Positions 1 through 5,087 of a stretch of 5,087 nt of DNA are shown here, piece after piece. Source of the DNA: Lentzea sp. Its GTDB lineage: Bacteria; Actinomycetota; Actinomycetes; Mycobacteriales; Pseudonocardiaceae. The stretch is taken from the NCBI GenBank assembly GCA_030146905.1, contig JASLAV010000717.1, positions 1-5,087 of the forward strand, in the 5' to 3' direction. Positions within the stretch are counted from its first letter, which is position 1, and each line of letters begins with the position of its first letter. Below the pieces are notes generated by a model. That model saw nothing but the letters and a program-made list of their open reading frames with translations. It did no database searches and was not told the DNA's origin. The translations under genes were made by a program, and so were the position numbers.

Positions 1-1
1 C

Positions 2-961
2 TCCAAGCGCGACTTCTTCCAGGACGAGCAGGTCAAGCGCATCCTGATGGCGCGCGGCTACCAGGTGCACGTGACGCCGATCGGCTCGCGCGACCTGGCG
101 GACAAGCCCGACCTCGACTCGTACCACTTCGTGTTCCCGTCGGGGCACGTGGCGAACGAGCACGTGAAGTCGCGACGGGCTGGCAAGCACGTCGTGCCCT
201 ACCGGCCGTTCTTCACACCGGTCGTGCTCGCCACGTTCCGCGAGTACGCCGAAGCGCTGAAGGGCGCTGGGGCCGCGACACCGCACGACTCGGAGGAGAA
301 GCCGCTCTACTACAACCTCGACATGGCCAAGTTCAGGGACCTGTCCAAGAACAAGTGGAGTGAGTTCGGCCTGAGCAACGGCAACCGGGTGATCGCGCAG
401 TCGCCCGACCCGTGCAAGGCCTACTCTGGCGCGACGCTCGTCGGGTTCTTCGCCACCGCATTCGGCGACGAACCGCCGCAGACCGTCGAGGCCGCGGAGG
501 AGCTGGCGCGGAAGGTCAAGCCGTTCGTCGACGCGCAGGGGCAGGCCGGTGAGGACATGGCCCCGAAGTACTTCGTGCCGGAAGGCCGCACGCACGCCGT
601 CATCGCGGTCATCTACGAGCACCAGTACATCGCCTACCAGCTGCGGCAGAAGACCGTCGACACCGAACGAGTGCTGCTCTACCCGACCAAGCAGCACCAG
701 AGCACACCCGAGCTGATCTCGTTCACGCCGGAGGGCGACCGGATCGGCGAGCTGATGATGAACGACCCCCAGCTGCGCCGGCGTGCTGTCGAGCTGGGGT
801 TCCACTCGTTGAGCTGGAACGGGGAGTCCGCCGACGACTTCGGCGCGTACATCGCGAGCCGCGGTCTCCCGGAACCGCCCGCCGGTGACCAGGGCAGGGT
901 GCAACTGCCCAAGGCGGAGCTCTTCGAGCGCATGCTCGACGTCGTCGGCGACTGCCGATGA
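2..961 (+). CDS. SBP-fold (periplasmic binding protein type 2-like) protein, 5' partial
   Basis: The reading frame is open from the left edge (nt 2), with 15 codons before the first ATG at nt 47. Those codons (SKRDFF, then DEQVKRIL) continue smoothly into the protein, so the ATG is internal and the true start lies upstream; 319 residues are visible. It resembles extracellular substrate-binding proteins of the SBP_bac_11/ModA-like kind. It has a GSRDLA segment early on, a ligand-loop-like SPDPCKAYSGATLVGFF (visible residues 134-150), IYEHQYIAYQL (204-214) and a closing helix NDPQLRRRAVELGF. The same landmarks occur in the same order in the next gene's N-terminal half. A signal peptide or membrane anchor is expected in the missing N-terminus but cannot be seen. 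The stop overlaps the next start as ATGA, so the two are translationally coupled. Ligand and exact role are unknown. The fold assignment comes from motif reading, not a search. Confidence 0.8.
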   Translation, partial: SKRDFFQDEQVKRILMARGYQVHVTPIGSRDLADKPDLDSYHFVFPSGHVANEHVKSRRAGKHVVPYRPFFTPVVLATFREYAEALKGAGAATPHDSEEKPLYYNLDMAKFRDLSKNKWSEFGLSNGNRVIAQSPDPCKAYSGATLVGFFATAFGDEPPQTVEAAEELARKVKPFVDAQGQAGEDMAPKYFVPEGRTHAVIAVIYEHQYIAYQLRQKTVDTERVLLYPTKQHQSTPELISFTPEGDRIGELMMNDPQLRRRAVELGFHSLSWNGESADDFGAYIASRGLPEPPAGDQGRVQLPKAELFERMLDVVGDCR

Positions 962-2382
962 GGGTGCTGGCGGCGGTGCTGCTGCTCCTGCTGTCCGCGT
1001 GCACGCCGAGCACGCCGGGGCCGGTCCGCCTGAAGGTGCTGGCGAGCACGGAACTGGCCGACCTCGGTCCCGTGCTGGTGGAGCTGAGGAAGGCCACCGG
1101 GGTCGAGCTGGTGGTCGAGCACCGCGGCACGGTCGAGGCCAGCCGCTCGCTCGCCGGGTTCGACCTGGCGTGGTTGTCCACCACCAGGTTCCTGCGGCTG
1201 CGCGGCGCCGAGCCCGAGCTGTCGGCGAGCATCATGACGTCACCGGTGGTGCTCGGCGTGAAGCGCGGCAGCCGTGCCGCGCTGGGCGAGCGGCCGACGT
1301 GGGCCGACGTCGCCGACAGGGCCGCGACGGGCGAGTTCCGCTACGGCATGGCCGATCCTCGCGTGTCCGGCGGCGGGATGGCCGCGCTGATCGGTGTCGC
1401 GACGGCGGCCGCGGGCACCGGTGCGCCGTTGCGGCCGCAGGACGTGAGCTGCGACCGGCTGCAGGGGTTCCTCGCGGGGCGGGCGTTCGACGTGCAGGAC
1501 CCGGTCGGCGAGTTCACTCGCCGGTCCGATGTGGACGGACTGGTCGCGCACGAGTCGGAACTGCTGGCGCTCAACGCCTCCGGTCGCGCCGAGCCGCTGG
1601 AGATCGTGTACCCGCGTGATGGGATCGTGCTGTCGGACTACCCGCTGGTGCTGGTCGAGCCCGCGCACCGGGAGGCCTACGACCGCGTCGTGGAGTGGCT
1701 CCGGTCGCCCGCGGCGCAGCAGATGATCGCGGAACGCACCTGGCGACGTCCCGTCGACCCCTCGGTGGTGCGCCACGAGAAGCTGCGCGCCGACCTCGGC
1801 ACCGCGCTCTACTTCCCGGACAGCTCCGAGGTGATCGACCGGTTGCTGACCTTCCACGACCGGGCGGGCGACGGCCGTCAGGTGATCTTCGTGCTGGACT
1901 ACTCGACGTCCATGCGCGGTCCTCGGATGGCCGGGCTGAGAGAGGCTTTCGCGTCCCTCAACGGCTTCGACCGCTTCTACGTCGGCGAGACGGTCACCAT
2001 CGTCCGCTTCGCGGGCACCGTGCTGGAGGAGCGGTCGATCACCGTGCGCGGGCGGCAGGACCTCGACGCGTTGCTGTCCGTCGTGGCGTCCGACGACCTG
2101 CGGGACAACACCGCGATCTGGTCCGCCGTGGAGCACGCGTTGGGAATCGCCCGCGGGGAGACGACGGTCGTGCTGATGACCGACGGCGAGAACAACGCGG
2201 GCCCGTCGGTGGACGAGTTCCTGCGTGTGGGCCGTGGCGAGGTGCCGGTGTACCCGATCCGGTTCGGCGAGGCCTCCACGGCGGAGCTGGACCGGGTGGC
2301 CCAGGCGAGCGGCGGCCGTCTCGTGGAGGCCGGCTCGAAGTCGTTGCTGGAGGCGGTGAGGGAGATCCGTGGCTGTCGATAG
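958..2382 (+). CDS. Lipoprotein with SBP-like domain fused to VWA domain
   Basis: 474 aa. The N-terminus is a lipoprotein signal: Met-Arg, a hydrophobic Leu-rich stretch, then lipobox L12-S13-A14-C15, so the mature protein should be lipid-anchored outside the membrane at Cys15. Residues about 24-265 resemble an SBP_bac_11-type binding domain (DPRVSGGGMAALIGVA near 133-148, GLVAHESELLALN near 194-206). Residues about 305-472 are a VWA domain with a complete MIDAS: D314-x-S316-x-S318, T385 and D409 in MTDGEN. VWA domains with MIDAS usually bind protein partners through Mg2+ or Mn2+. The ATG at 958 overlaps the upstream stop and has no clear Shine-Dalgarno, which suggests reinitiation after gene 1. 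It overlaps the next gene by 14 bp. It is probably an extracellular sensor, adaptor or assembly factor; substrate and partner are unknown. A plain VWA-only protein is ruled out by the long SBP-like region. Confidence 0.92.
   Translation: MRVLAAVLLLLLSACTPSTPGPVRLKVLASTELADLGPVLVELRKATGVELVVEHRGTVEASRSLAGFDLAWLSTTRFLRLRGAEPELSASIMTSPVVLGVKRGSRAALGERPTWADVADRAATGEFRYGMADPRVSGGGMAALIGVATAAAGTGAPLRPQDVSCDRLQGFLAGRAFDVQDPVGEFTRRSDVDGLVAHESELLALNASGRAEPLEIVYPRDGIVLSDYPLVLVEPAHREAYDRVVEWLRSPAAQQMIAERTWRRPVDPSVVRHEKLRADLGTALYFPDSSEVIDRLLTFHDRAGDGRQVIFVLDYSTSMRGPRMAGLREAFASLNGFDRFYVGETVTIVRFAGTVLEERSITVRGRQDLDALLSVVASDDLRDNTAIWSAVEHALGIARGETTVVLMTDGENNAGPSVDEFLRVGRGEVPVYPIRFGEASTAELDRVAQASGGRLVEAGSKSLLEAVREIRGCR
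2358..2364 (+). promoter_or_regulatory. Ribosome-binding site of the membrane-protein gene
   Basis: GAGGGAG lies inside the end of the SBP-VWA lipoprotein gene, 4 nt before the GTG at 2369. The spacing is slightly short, but the site supports the GTG as start and a 14-bp gene overlap. Confidence 0.5.
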
Positions 2383-3079
2383 AGCGCTGTGGTGGTCCGT
2401 CTCGTGGGGCTGGATCCTGGTGTGGGTGGCGACGCTGGTCGCGTTCGTCGTGGTCGTGGTGCTGGCGGTGAGGTGGGTGCGCCGCCGGGACTCCGAACCC
2501 GAGGTGCCGGGCCTGCTGTTCTACGTGCACGGCCAGCGGATGATCAACCTGTGCAAGGTCGGCCGGTACGACGACGCGGTCACCCGGCAGTTCGTCAAGC
2601 AGATCACCGTCACCAAGAACGGCAAGTTGCAGGTCGGCCCCAGCGAGTTCGGCATCGGCGTGGACGGCTCCGTCGTGGAGCAGAACACCGACACCTACGA
2701 GAAACCGGCCACGGAGATCGACGTCATCGGGGTGGTGCTGGCCGGGCTGCGGGCGGGACACGGCGTGGTGGACGTCGACCTGACCACGCTCAGCATCACG
2801 GCGGACGACGCGTGGCGGAGGGGAAGAGCCAAGCGGCTCAACGACATCCGCGACTACGTGTCGCTGCGCGGCCGGTTCGAGCTCGGTGACGGAGGCGACG
2901 ACCAGGCGGTGCTGCTCGCACCCGTCGGCGAGCACCGCGTGCGGGTGGAGTGCGACCGCGCGAGCCTGCGCGACTCGTTGCCGCCGGGCCAGTTCAACGC
3001 CCGGTGCCTGGGCAAGGTGCAGTCGTGGAACGCGGCGACGGGCGAGATCGTCGTGCTGCCGGTCGTCGTTTTCCAGTAG
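2369..3079 (+). CDS. Single-pass membrane protein with uncharacterised soluble domain
   Basis: 236 aa with a GTG start, chosen because a GAGGGAG Shine-Dalgarno lies 4 nt upstream and because translation from here runs straight into a membrane helix. Residues about 13-35 form one strongly hydrophobic helix (ILVWVATLVAFVVVVVLAV), followed at once by RWVRRR. By the positive-inside rule the C-terminal domain of about 195 residues should be cytoplasmic. That domain begins near FYVHGQRMINLCKVGRYDDAV (51-71) and looks beta-rich at the end, closing with WNAATGEIVVLPVVVFQ. I do not recognise a named family with confidence and assign no function. It overlaps the SBP-VWA lipoprotein gene by 14 bp, and the exonuclease gene follows after 22 bp, so co-expression is very likely. 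Inference: it could be the membrane partner that relays a signal from, or anchors, the extracellular SBP/VWA proteins. Confidence 0.88.
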   Translation: MAVDRALWWSVSWGWILVWVATLVAFVVVVVLAVRWVRRRDSEPEVPGLLFYVHGQRMINLCKVGRYDDAVTRQFVKQITVTKNGKLQVGPSEFGIGVDGSVVEQNTDTYEKPATEIDVIGVVLAGLRAGHGVVDVDLTTLSITADDAWRRGRAKRLNDIRDYVSLRGRFELGDGGDDQAVLLAPVGEHRVRVECDRASLRDSLPPGQFNARCLGKVQSWNAATGEIVVLPVVVFQ

Positions 3080-3085
3080 ACGGGC

Positions 3086-3090
3086 GGGGG
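3086..3090 (+). promoter_or_regulatory. Likely ribosome-binding site of the exonuclease gene
   Basis: GGGGG in the 22-nt gap lies 11 nt before the ATG at 3102. It directly abuts another ATG at 3091, which is too close to be served by it and opens only a 4-codon frame, so the 3102 start is favoured. Confidence 0.45.
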
Positions 3091-3101
3091 ATGATCAGCA
3101 C

Positions 3102-3644
3102 ATGATCTCGCTGGACCAGGTGCTGGTCGTCGACGTCGAGTCGACGTGCTGGGAGGGCACGCCGCCTCCCGGTGAGGTGTCGGAGATCATCGAGATCGGG
3201 ATCTGCCCGCTCGACGTGGCCTCCGGGACCCGCGGTGAGCGGCGTTCGGTCCTGGTGCGGCCGGCGCGGTCGTCCGTCAGTCCTTTCTGCACCCGGCTGA
3301 CCACGCTGACGGCGGAGCAGGTCGCTGCCGGCGTGACGTTCGCCGAGGCCTGCGCGCTGCTGCGCAAGGAGTTCCGCTCGGACCGCCGCGTGTGGGCGTC
3401 GTACGGCGACTACGACCGCAAGATGTTCGAACGGCAGTGCGCCGACTTCGGGGTGAAGTACCCGTTCGGGCCGCGGCACGTCAACGTCAAGACCCTGTTC
3501 GCGCTGGTCAACGCACTGCCGCGCGAGGTCGGCATGGCCGAGGCCGTGCGCATCGCCGGGCACGAGCTCGACGGTACGCACCACCGCGGCCACGACGACG
3601 CGCACAACATCGCGGGCCTGCTGGCGGTGCTGCTCAGAAGGTGA
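3102..3644 (+). CDS. DEDDh 3'-5' exonuclease, KapD/ERI-1-like
   Basis: 180 aa. It is a compact RNase T/DnaQ-fold exonuclease domain with no added domains. The catalytic set is complete: D11 and E13 in VVDVESTCWEG, D105 in GDYD, H161 and D166 in the THHRGHDDAHNIAGL stretch. EIIEIG (28-33), SPFCTRLTTLT (60-70) and the WEG after the first motif are typical of the KapD/ERI-1/3'hExo branch, not of DnaQ proofreading subunits or RNase T. Members of this branch trim single-stranded 3' ends, usually of RNA, with two metal ions; the target here is unknown. The ATG at 3102 is preferred because GGGGG sits 11 nt upstream and the protein then starts just before the first catalytic strand. It lies 22 nt after the membrane-protein gene, so it is probably in the same transcript, though it may be functionally unrelated. 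Its end overlaps the convergent gene by 11 bp. Confidence 0.95.
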   Translation: MISLDQVLVVDVESTCWEGTPPPGEVSEIIEIGICPLDVASGTRGERRSVLVRPARSSVSPFCTRLTTLTAEQVAAGVTFAEACALLRKEFRSDRRVWASYGDYDRKMFERQCADFGVKYPFGPRHVNVKTLFALVNALPREVGMAEAVRIAGHELDGTHHRGHDDAHNIAGLLAVLLRR

Positions 3645-4689
3645 TCACGTCGGCCTTGGCCGGGTCCGCCCTGCCCGCGAGCACGGCCTGCCAGACGCCG
3701 ACCAGCTCGTCCGGTCCGTTGTGCCGCACGATCCCGACCCACGCACCCGCTTGGGCGGTGAACGTCCGCCACGCCGCGCCGAAGCGCTGGGCAAAGCCAT
3801 CGGAGCCCCAGTCGGCGGTGCGCTTGCGGAGCCAATCGGGTGCGAAGAAGAACTCCGACCGCGGGTCCGAGGACGCGGCCTGGTGGGTGAGGCCGATCGA
3901 GATGTCCTTCACGAGCTGGTCACCCAGTCGTTCGTGCAGCTCGGAGCGCACGCCGGGCGAACCGCTGAAGTCCAGGTACACGCTCGGTTCGACGTCCACG
4001 GCGGCGTCGTAGGGGAGCACGGTGTCGTAGAGGTCCAGGCTCTTCGTGAATTCCACGTTGCGGGGCGAGGTGAGGCCCACCAGCCGGACGTCCTGGCCCT
4101 TGAGGCACTGCGCCGTGCCGAACGCCGTCTTGCTGGACGCCGAGGAGATCACGACCGTGCGGGCGCCGTGGAAGCCGTTGTCGGCCAGCTGGTCCGCCAG
4201 CAGGAACGACGTGAGGAACAGCGGCCGGTAGAGCACCTGGAGGTCTTCGAGCTCCGGGTCGTACGCGGGGTCGTTGCTCGTGACGAGGTAGCTGTTGTAC
4301 ACGGCCGGCAGGTCGGTGCGGTGCTCGCTCGCGTCGGCGAAACCGGCCGAGGTCAGCCTGGCGCGCACGACGAGGTGGCTCGCCATGGGCAGGTAGCCGT
4401 AGACGCGGGTGCCGGCGGGCAGGGCGTCCATTGTGGAGTCGACGACGTCGGCGAAGCCCCACAGCGGGATCACGCCCTGGCCTGGACCGCCCGCCGGGAA
4501 GAAGTTCCAGTAGCCGATCCGGTCGCCGATCACGCCGTAGGTGACGTTGTTGGCGGTGAGGCCGACGCGGCTGACGCGCAGCAGCACCTCGCAGTCCGCC
4601 AGCTCGGTGGACGGCGGCAGTTCGTCGTGCAGGACTTCGGTTTCGGTGAGGTCGTCGCGGTCGACGACGACGGTCCAGCGGCTGATCAT
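3634..4689 (-). CDS. DUF2855 family protein (medium-chain reductase-like)
   Basis: 351 aa, about the usual length for DUF2855. Recognisable family features are GLTANNVTYGVIGDRIGYWNFFP (residues 43-65), an IPLWGFADVV segment (74-83), YRPLFLTSFLLADQL (154-168) and the segment VVISSASSKTAFGTA (179-193) where a medium-chain dehydrogenase/reductase has its nucleotide-binding turn. The layout is like that of quinone oxidoreductases: a GroES-like N-terminal half and a Rossmann-like second half. No enzyme activity can be assigned; the family is named only as a domain of unknown function. The ATG at 4689-4687 is supported by AAGGAG 10 nt upstream (plus-strand 4700-4705). It is divergently transcribed from a TetR-family gene across 38 bp, which suggests repression by that regulator and induction by a small molecule. 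The 3' end overlaps the exonuclease gene by 11 bp, tail to tail. Confidence 0.93.
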   Translation of the reverse strand: MISRWTVVVDRDDLTETEVLHDELPPSTELADCEVLLRVSRVGLTANNVTYGVIGDRIGYWNFFPAGGPGQGVIPLWGFADVVDSTMDALPAGTRVYGYLPMASHLVVRARLTSAGFADASEHRTDLPAVYNSYLVTSNDPAYDPELEDLQVLYRPLFLTSFLLADQLADNGFHGARTVVISSASSKTAFGTAQCLKGQDVRLVGLTSPRNVEFTKSLDLYDTVLPYDAAVDVEPSVYLDFSGSPGVRSELHERLGDQLVKDISIGLTHQAASSDPRSEFFFAPDWLRKRTADWGSDGFAQRFGAAWRTFTAQAGAWVGIVRHNGPDELVGVWQAVLAGRADPAKADVITF

Positions 4690-4699
4690 TGCCTGGTTT

Positions 4700-4705
4700 C
4701 TCCTT
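4700..4705 (-). promoter_or_regulatory. Ribosome-binding site of the DUF2855 gene
   Basis: CTCCTT on the plus strand reads AAGGAG on the minus strand, 10 nt before the ATG at 4689. This is the clearest Shine-Dalgarno in the window and fixes the start. It also means the DUF2855 mRNA must begin upstream of it, so its promoter has to overlap the putative operator or the 5' end of the TetR gene. Confidence 0.75.
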
Positions 4706-4707
4706 GG

Positions 4708-4725
4708 CCGGGAGGTACGCTCCGG
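4708..4725. promoter_or_regulatory. Candidate TetR operator palindrome between divergent genes
   Basis: An imperfect 18-bp inverted repeat reads CCGG-N3-GTAC-N3-CCGG, with perfect outer CCGG arms and a perfect central GTAC; the two N3 spacers do not pair. It sits inside the 38-bp gap (4690-4727) between the DUF2855 and TetR starts. It covers the -10-like hexamer and the GGGAGG of the TetR gene and lies just upstream of the DUF2855 ribosome-binding site. TetR proteins bind palindromes of about this size in such gaps. In GC-rich DNA a palindrome of this quality can arise by chance, so this is a positional inference. Confidence 0.45.
4716..4721 (+). promoter_or_regulatory. -10-like hexamer for the TetR gene
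   Basis: TACGCT fits the actinobacterial TANNNT -10 pattern. Transcription would begin about 6-7 nt downstream, at or next to the GTG at 4728, giving a leaderless mRNA. No good -35 is seen at the expected distance (around 4692-4698), which is common for actinobacterial promoters but weakens the call. Confidence 0.35.
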
Positions 4726-4734
4726 TCGTGACCG
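4723..4734. repeat. Short perfect inverted repeat over the TetR start codon
   Basis: CGGTC-GT-GACCG: two 5-bp arms that pair perfectly around a 2-nt centre containing the first two bases of the GTG start. It overlaps the right arm of the larger imperfect palindrome. It might be a half-site, part of the operator, or chance. Confidence 0.3.
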
Positions 4735-5087
4735 TTCCTGAAAGACTGATCGACGCCGCCACCCGCCTGTTCGCGGAAAAGGGCTACGAGCGGGTCGCCG
4801 TGCAGGAGATCGTGGAGAGCGCCGGTGTCACCAAAGGCGCTATGTACCACTACTTCAGGTCGAAGGACGACCTGCTGCACGAGATCTACGGGCGGTTGCT
4901 GCGCTTGCAGACCGAACACCTGGAGAAGATCGCCTCGGCTGACGGGCCGGTGGTCAAGCGGCTGCGCGAGGCCGCGATCGACGTGATCGTCACGAGCATC
5001 GACGACTTCGACGCCGCCAAGGTCTTCTTCCGCTCGATGAACCACCTCTCGGAGGAGAAGCAGAAGGTGGTGCGGGCCGAACGGCGG
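4728..5087 (+). CDS. TetR/AcrR-family transcriptional regulator, 3' partial
   Basis: The frame is open from a GTG at 4728 to the right edge, giving 120 visible residues; the C-terminal part lies outside the window. The N-terminus is a standard TetR DNA-binding domain: PERLIDAATRLFAEKGYERVAVQEIVESAGVTKGAMYHYFRSKDDLL, with the helix-turn-helix at about residues 24-43 and the family-typical YHYFRSKDDLL at its end. What is visible of the ligand domain is helical and too short to predict an effector. The GTG start gives the usual short lead before helix 1, and no better start exists in frame. A GGGAGG lies 12 nt upstream, or the mRNA may be leaderless (see the -10-like hexamer at 4716). It is divergent from the DUF2855 gene, the classic arrangement of a TetR repressor and its target. 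Confidence 0.95.
   Translation, partial: MTVPERLIDAATRLFAEKGYERVAVQEIVESAGVTKGAMYHYFRSKDDLLHEIYGRLLRLQTEHLEKIASADGPVVKRLREAAIDVIVTSIDDFDAAKVFFRSMNHLSEEKQKVVRAERR

Noticed and set aside
47..49. ATG at 47 as the start of gene 1
   Set aside because: The same frame is open to the left edge with 15 codons (SKRDFFQDEQVKRIL) that read as a natural continuation of the SBP-like fold, and no ribosome-binding site precedes the ATG.
885..1619. Long plus-strand frame overlapping genes 1 and 2
   Set aside because: Its product is rich in Arg, Ala and Gly with no domain, typical of an out-of-frame reading of GC-rich coding DNA. Gene 2 in the other frame has a lipobox and a MIDAS.
1240..2136. 298-codon minus-strand frame opposite the SBP-VWA gene
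   Set aside because: It is His/Arg/Gly-rich low-complexity translation with no motif and lies fully antisense to a well-supported gene.
2039..2935. 298-codon minus-strand frame opposite genes 2 and 3
   Set aside because: It is a compositional shadow with a Pro/Arg/Ser-rich end and no recognisable domain.
2886..3101. Upstream extension of the exonuclease frame
   Set aside because: These 72 codons overlap the membrane-protein gene and give Arg/Ser/Cys-rich sequence; the exonuclease fold begins right after the ATG at 3102.
3721..4731. 336-codon plus-strand frame opposite the DUF2855 gene
   Set aside because: It is nearly as long as the real gene but is Val/Arg/Gly/His-rich with no fold, while the minus strand has clear family motifs and a strong AAGGAG.
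4686..5045. 119-codon minus-strand frame at the right edge
   Set aside because: It is antisense to the TetR helix-turn-helix gene, which reads perfectly on the plus strand from GTG 4728.
1..5087. CRISPR array, transposon ends, tRNA or rRNA
   Set aside because: No regularly spaced repeats, transposase-like protein, terminal inverted repeats or RNA-gene signatures were seen; coding genes fill the window.

Overview
The window is GC-rich, densely packed bacterial chromosome. Strong G/C bias at third codon positions, GTG starts, overlapping genes and a lipoprotein signal sequence point to an actinomycete. A Pseudonocardiales-type genome is plausible, but that is an inference from style and not a database result. 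Six genes account for nearly every base; there is no gene-free stretch over 300 bases. The longest true intergenic gap is 38 bp. No RNA gene, insertion sequence, CRISPR array or attachment site was seen.

Left and centre (2-3644, + strand): a tight four-gene run. Gene 1 (5' end outside the window) looks like a substrate-binding-protein-fold (SBP, periplasmic binding protein type 2) polypeptide. Its stop overlaps the start of gene 2 as ATGA. Gene 2 is a lipoprotein that carries a second SBP-fold domain fused to a von Willebrand factor A (VWA) domain with a complete MIDAS metal site. Gene 3 overlaps gene 2 by 14 bp and encodes a single-pass membrane protein with a soluble domain of no family I can name. 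Gene 4 follows after 22 bp and encodes a DEDDh 3'-5' exonuclease of the KapD/ERI-1 type with all catalytic residues in place. The first three genes look like parts of one cell-envelope apparatus: two SBP-like modules, a metal-dependent adhesion-type VWA module, and a membrane protein that could link the outside to the cytoplasm. The exonuclease may simply be co-transcribed.

Right (3634-5087): a DUF2855-family, medium-chain-reductase-like protein on the minus strand meets the exonuclease tail to tail with an 11-bp overlap. It is divergent from a TetR-family repressor gene that begins with GTG at 4728 and runs off the right edge. The 38 bp between these two genes hold an imperfect 18-bp palindrome and a TANNNT -10-like hexamer placed so that the TetR transcript could be leaderless. 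The usual reading is that the TetR protein represses itself and the DUF2855 gene.

The most interesting part is the SBP / SBP-VWA / membrane-protein set, whose joint function I cannot assign from sequence alone.
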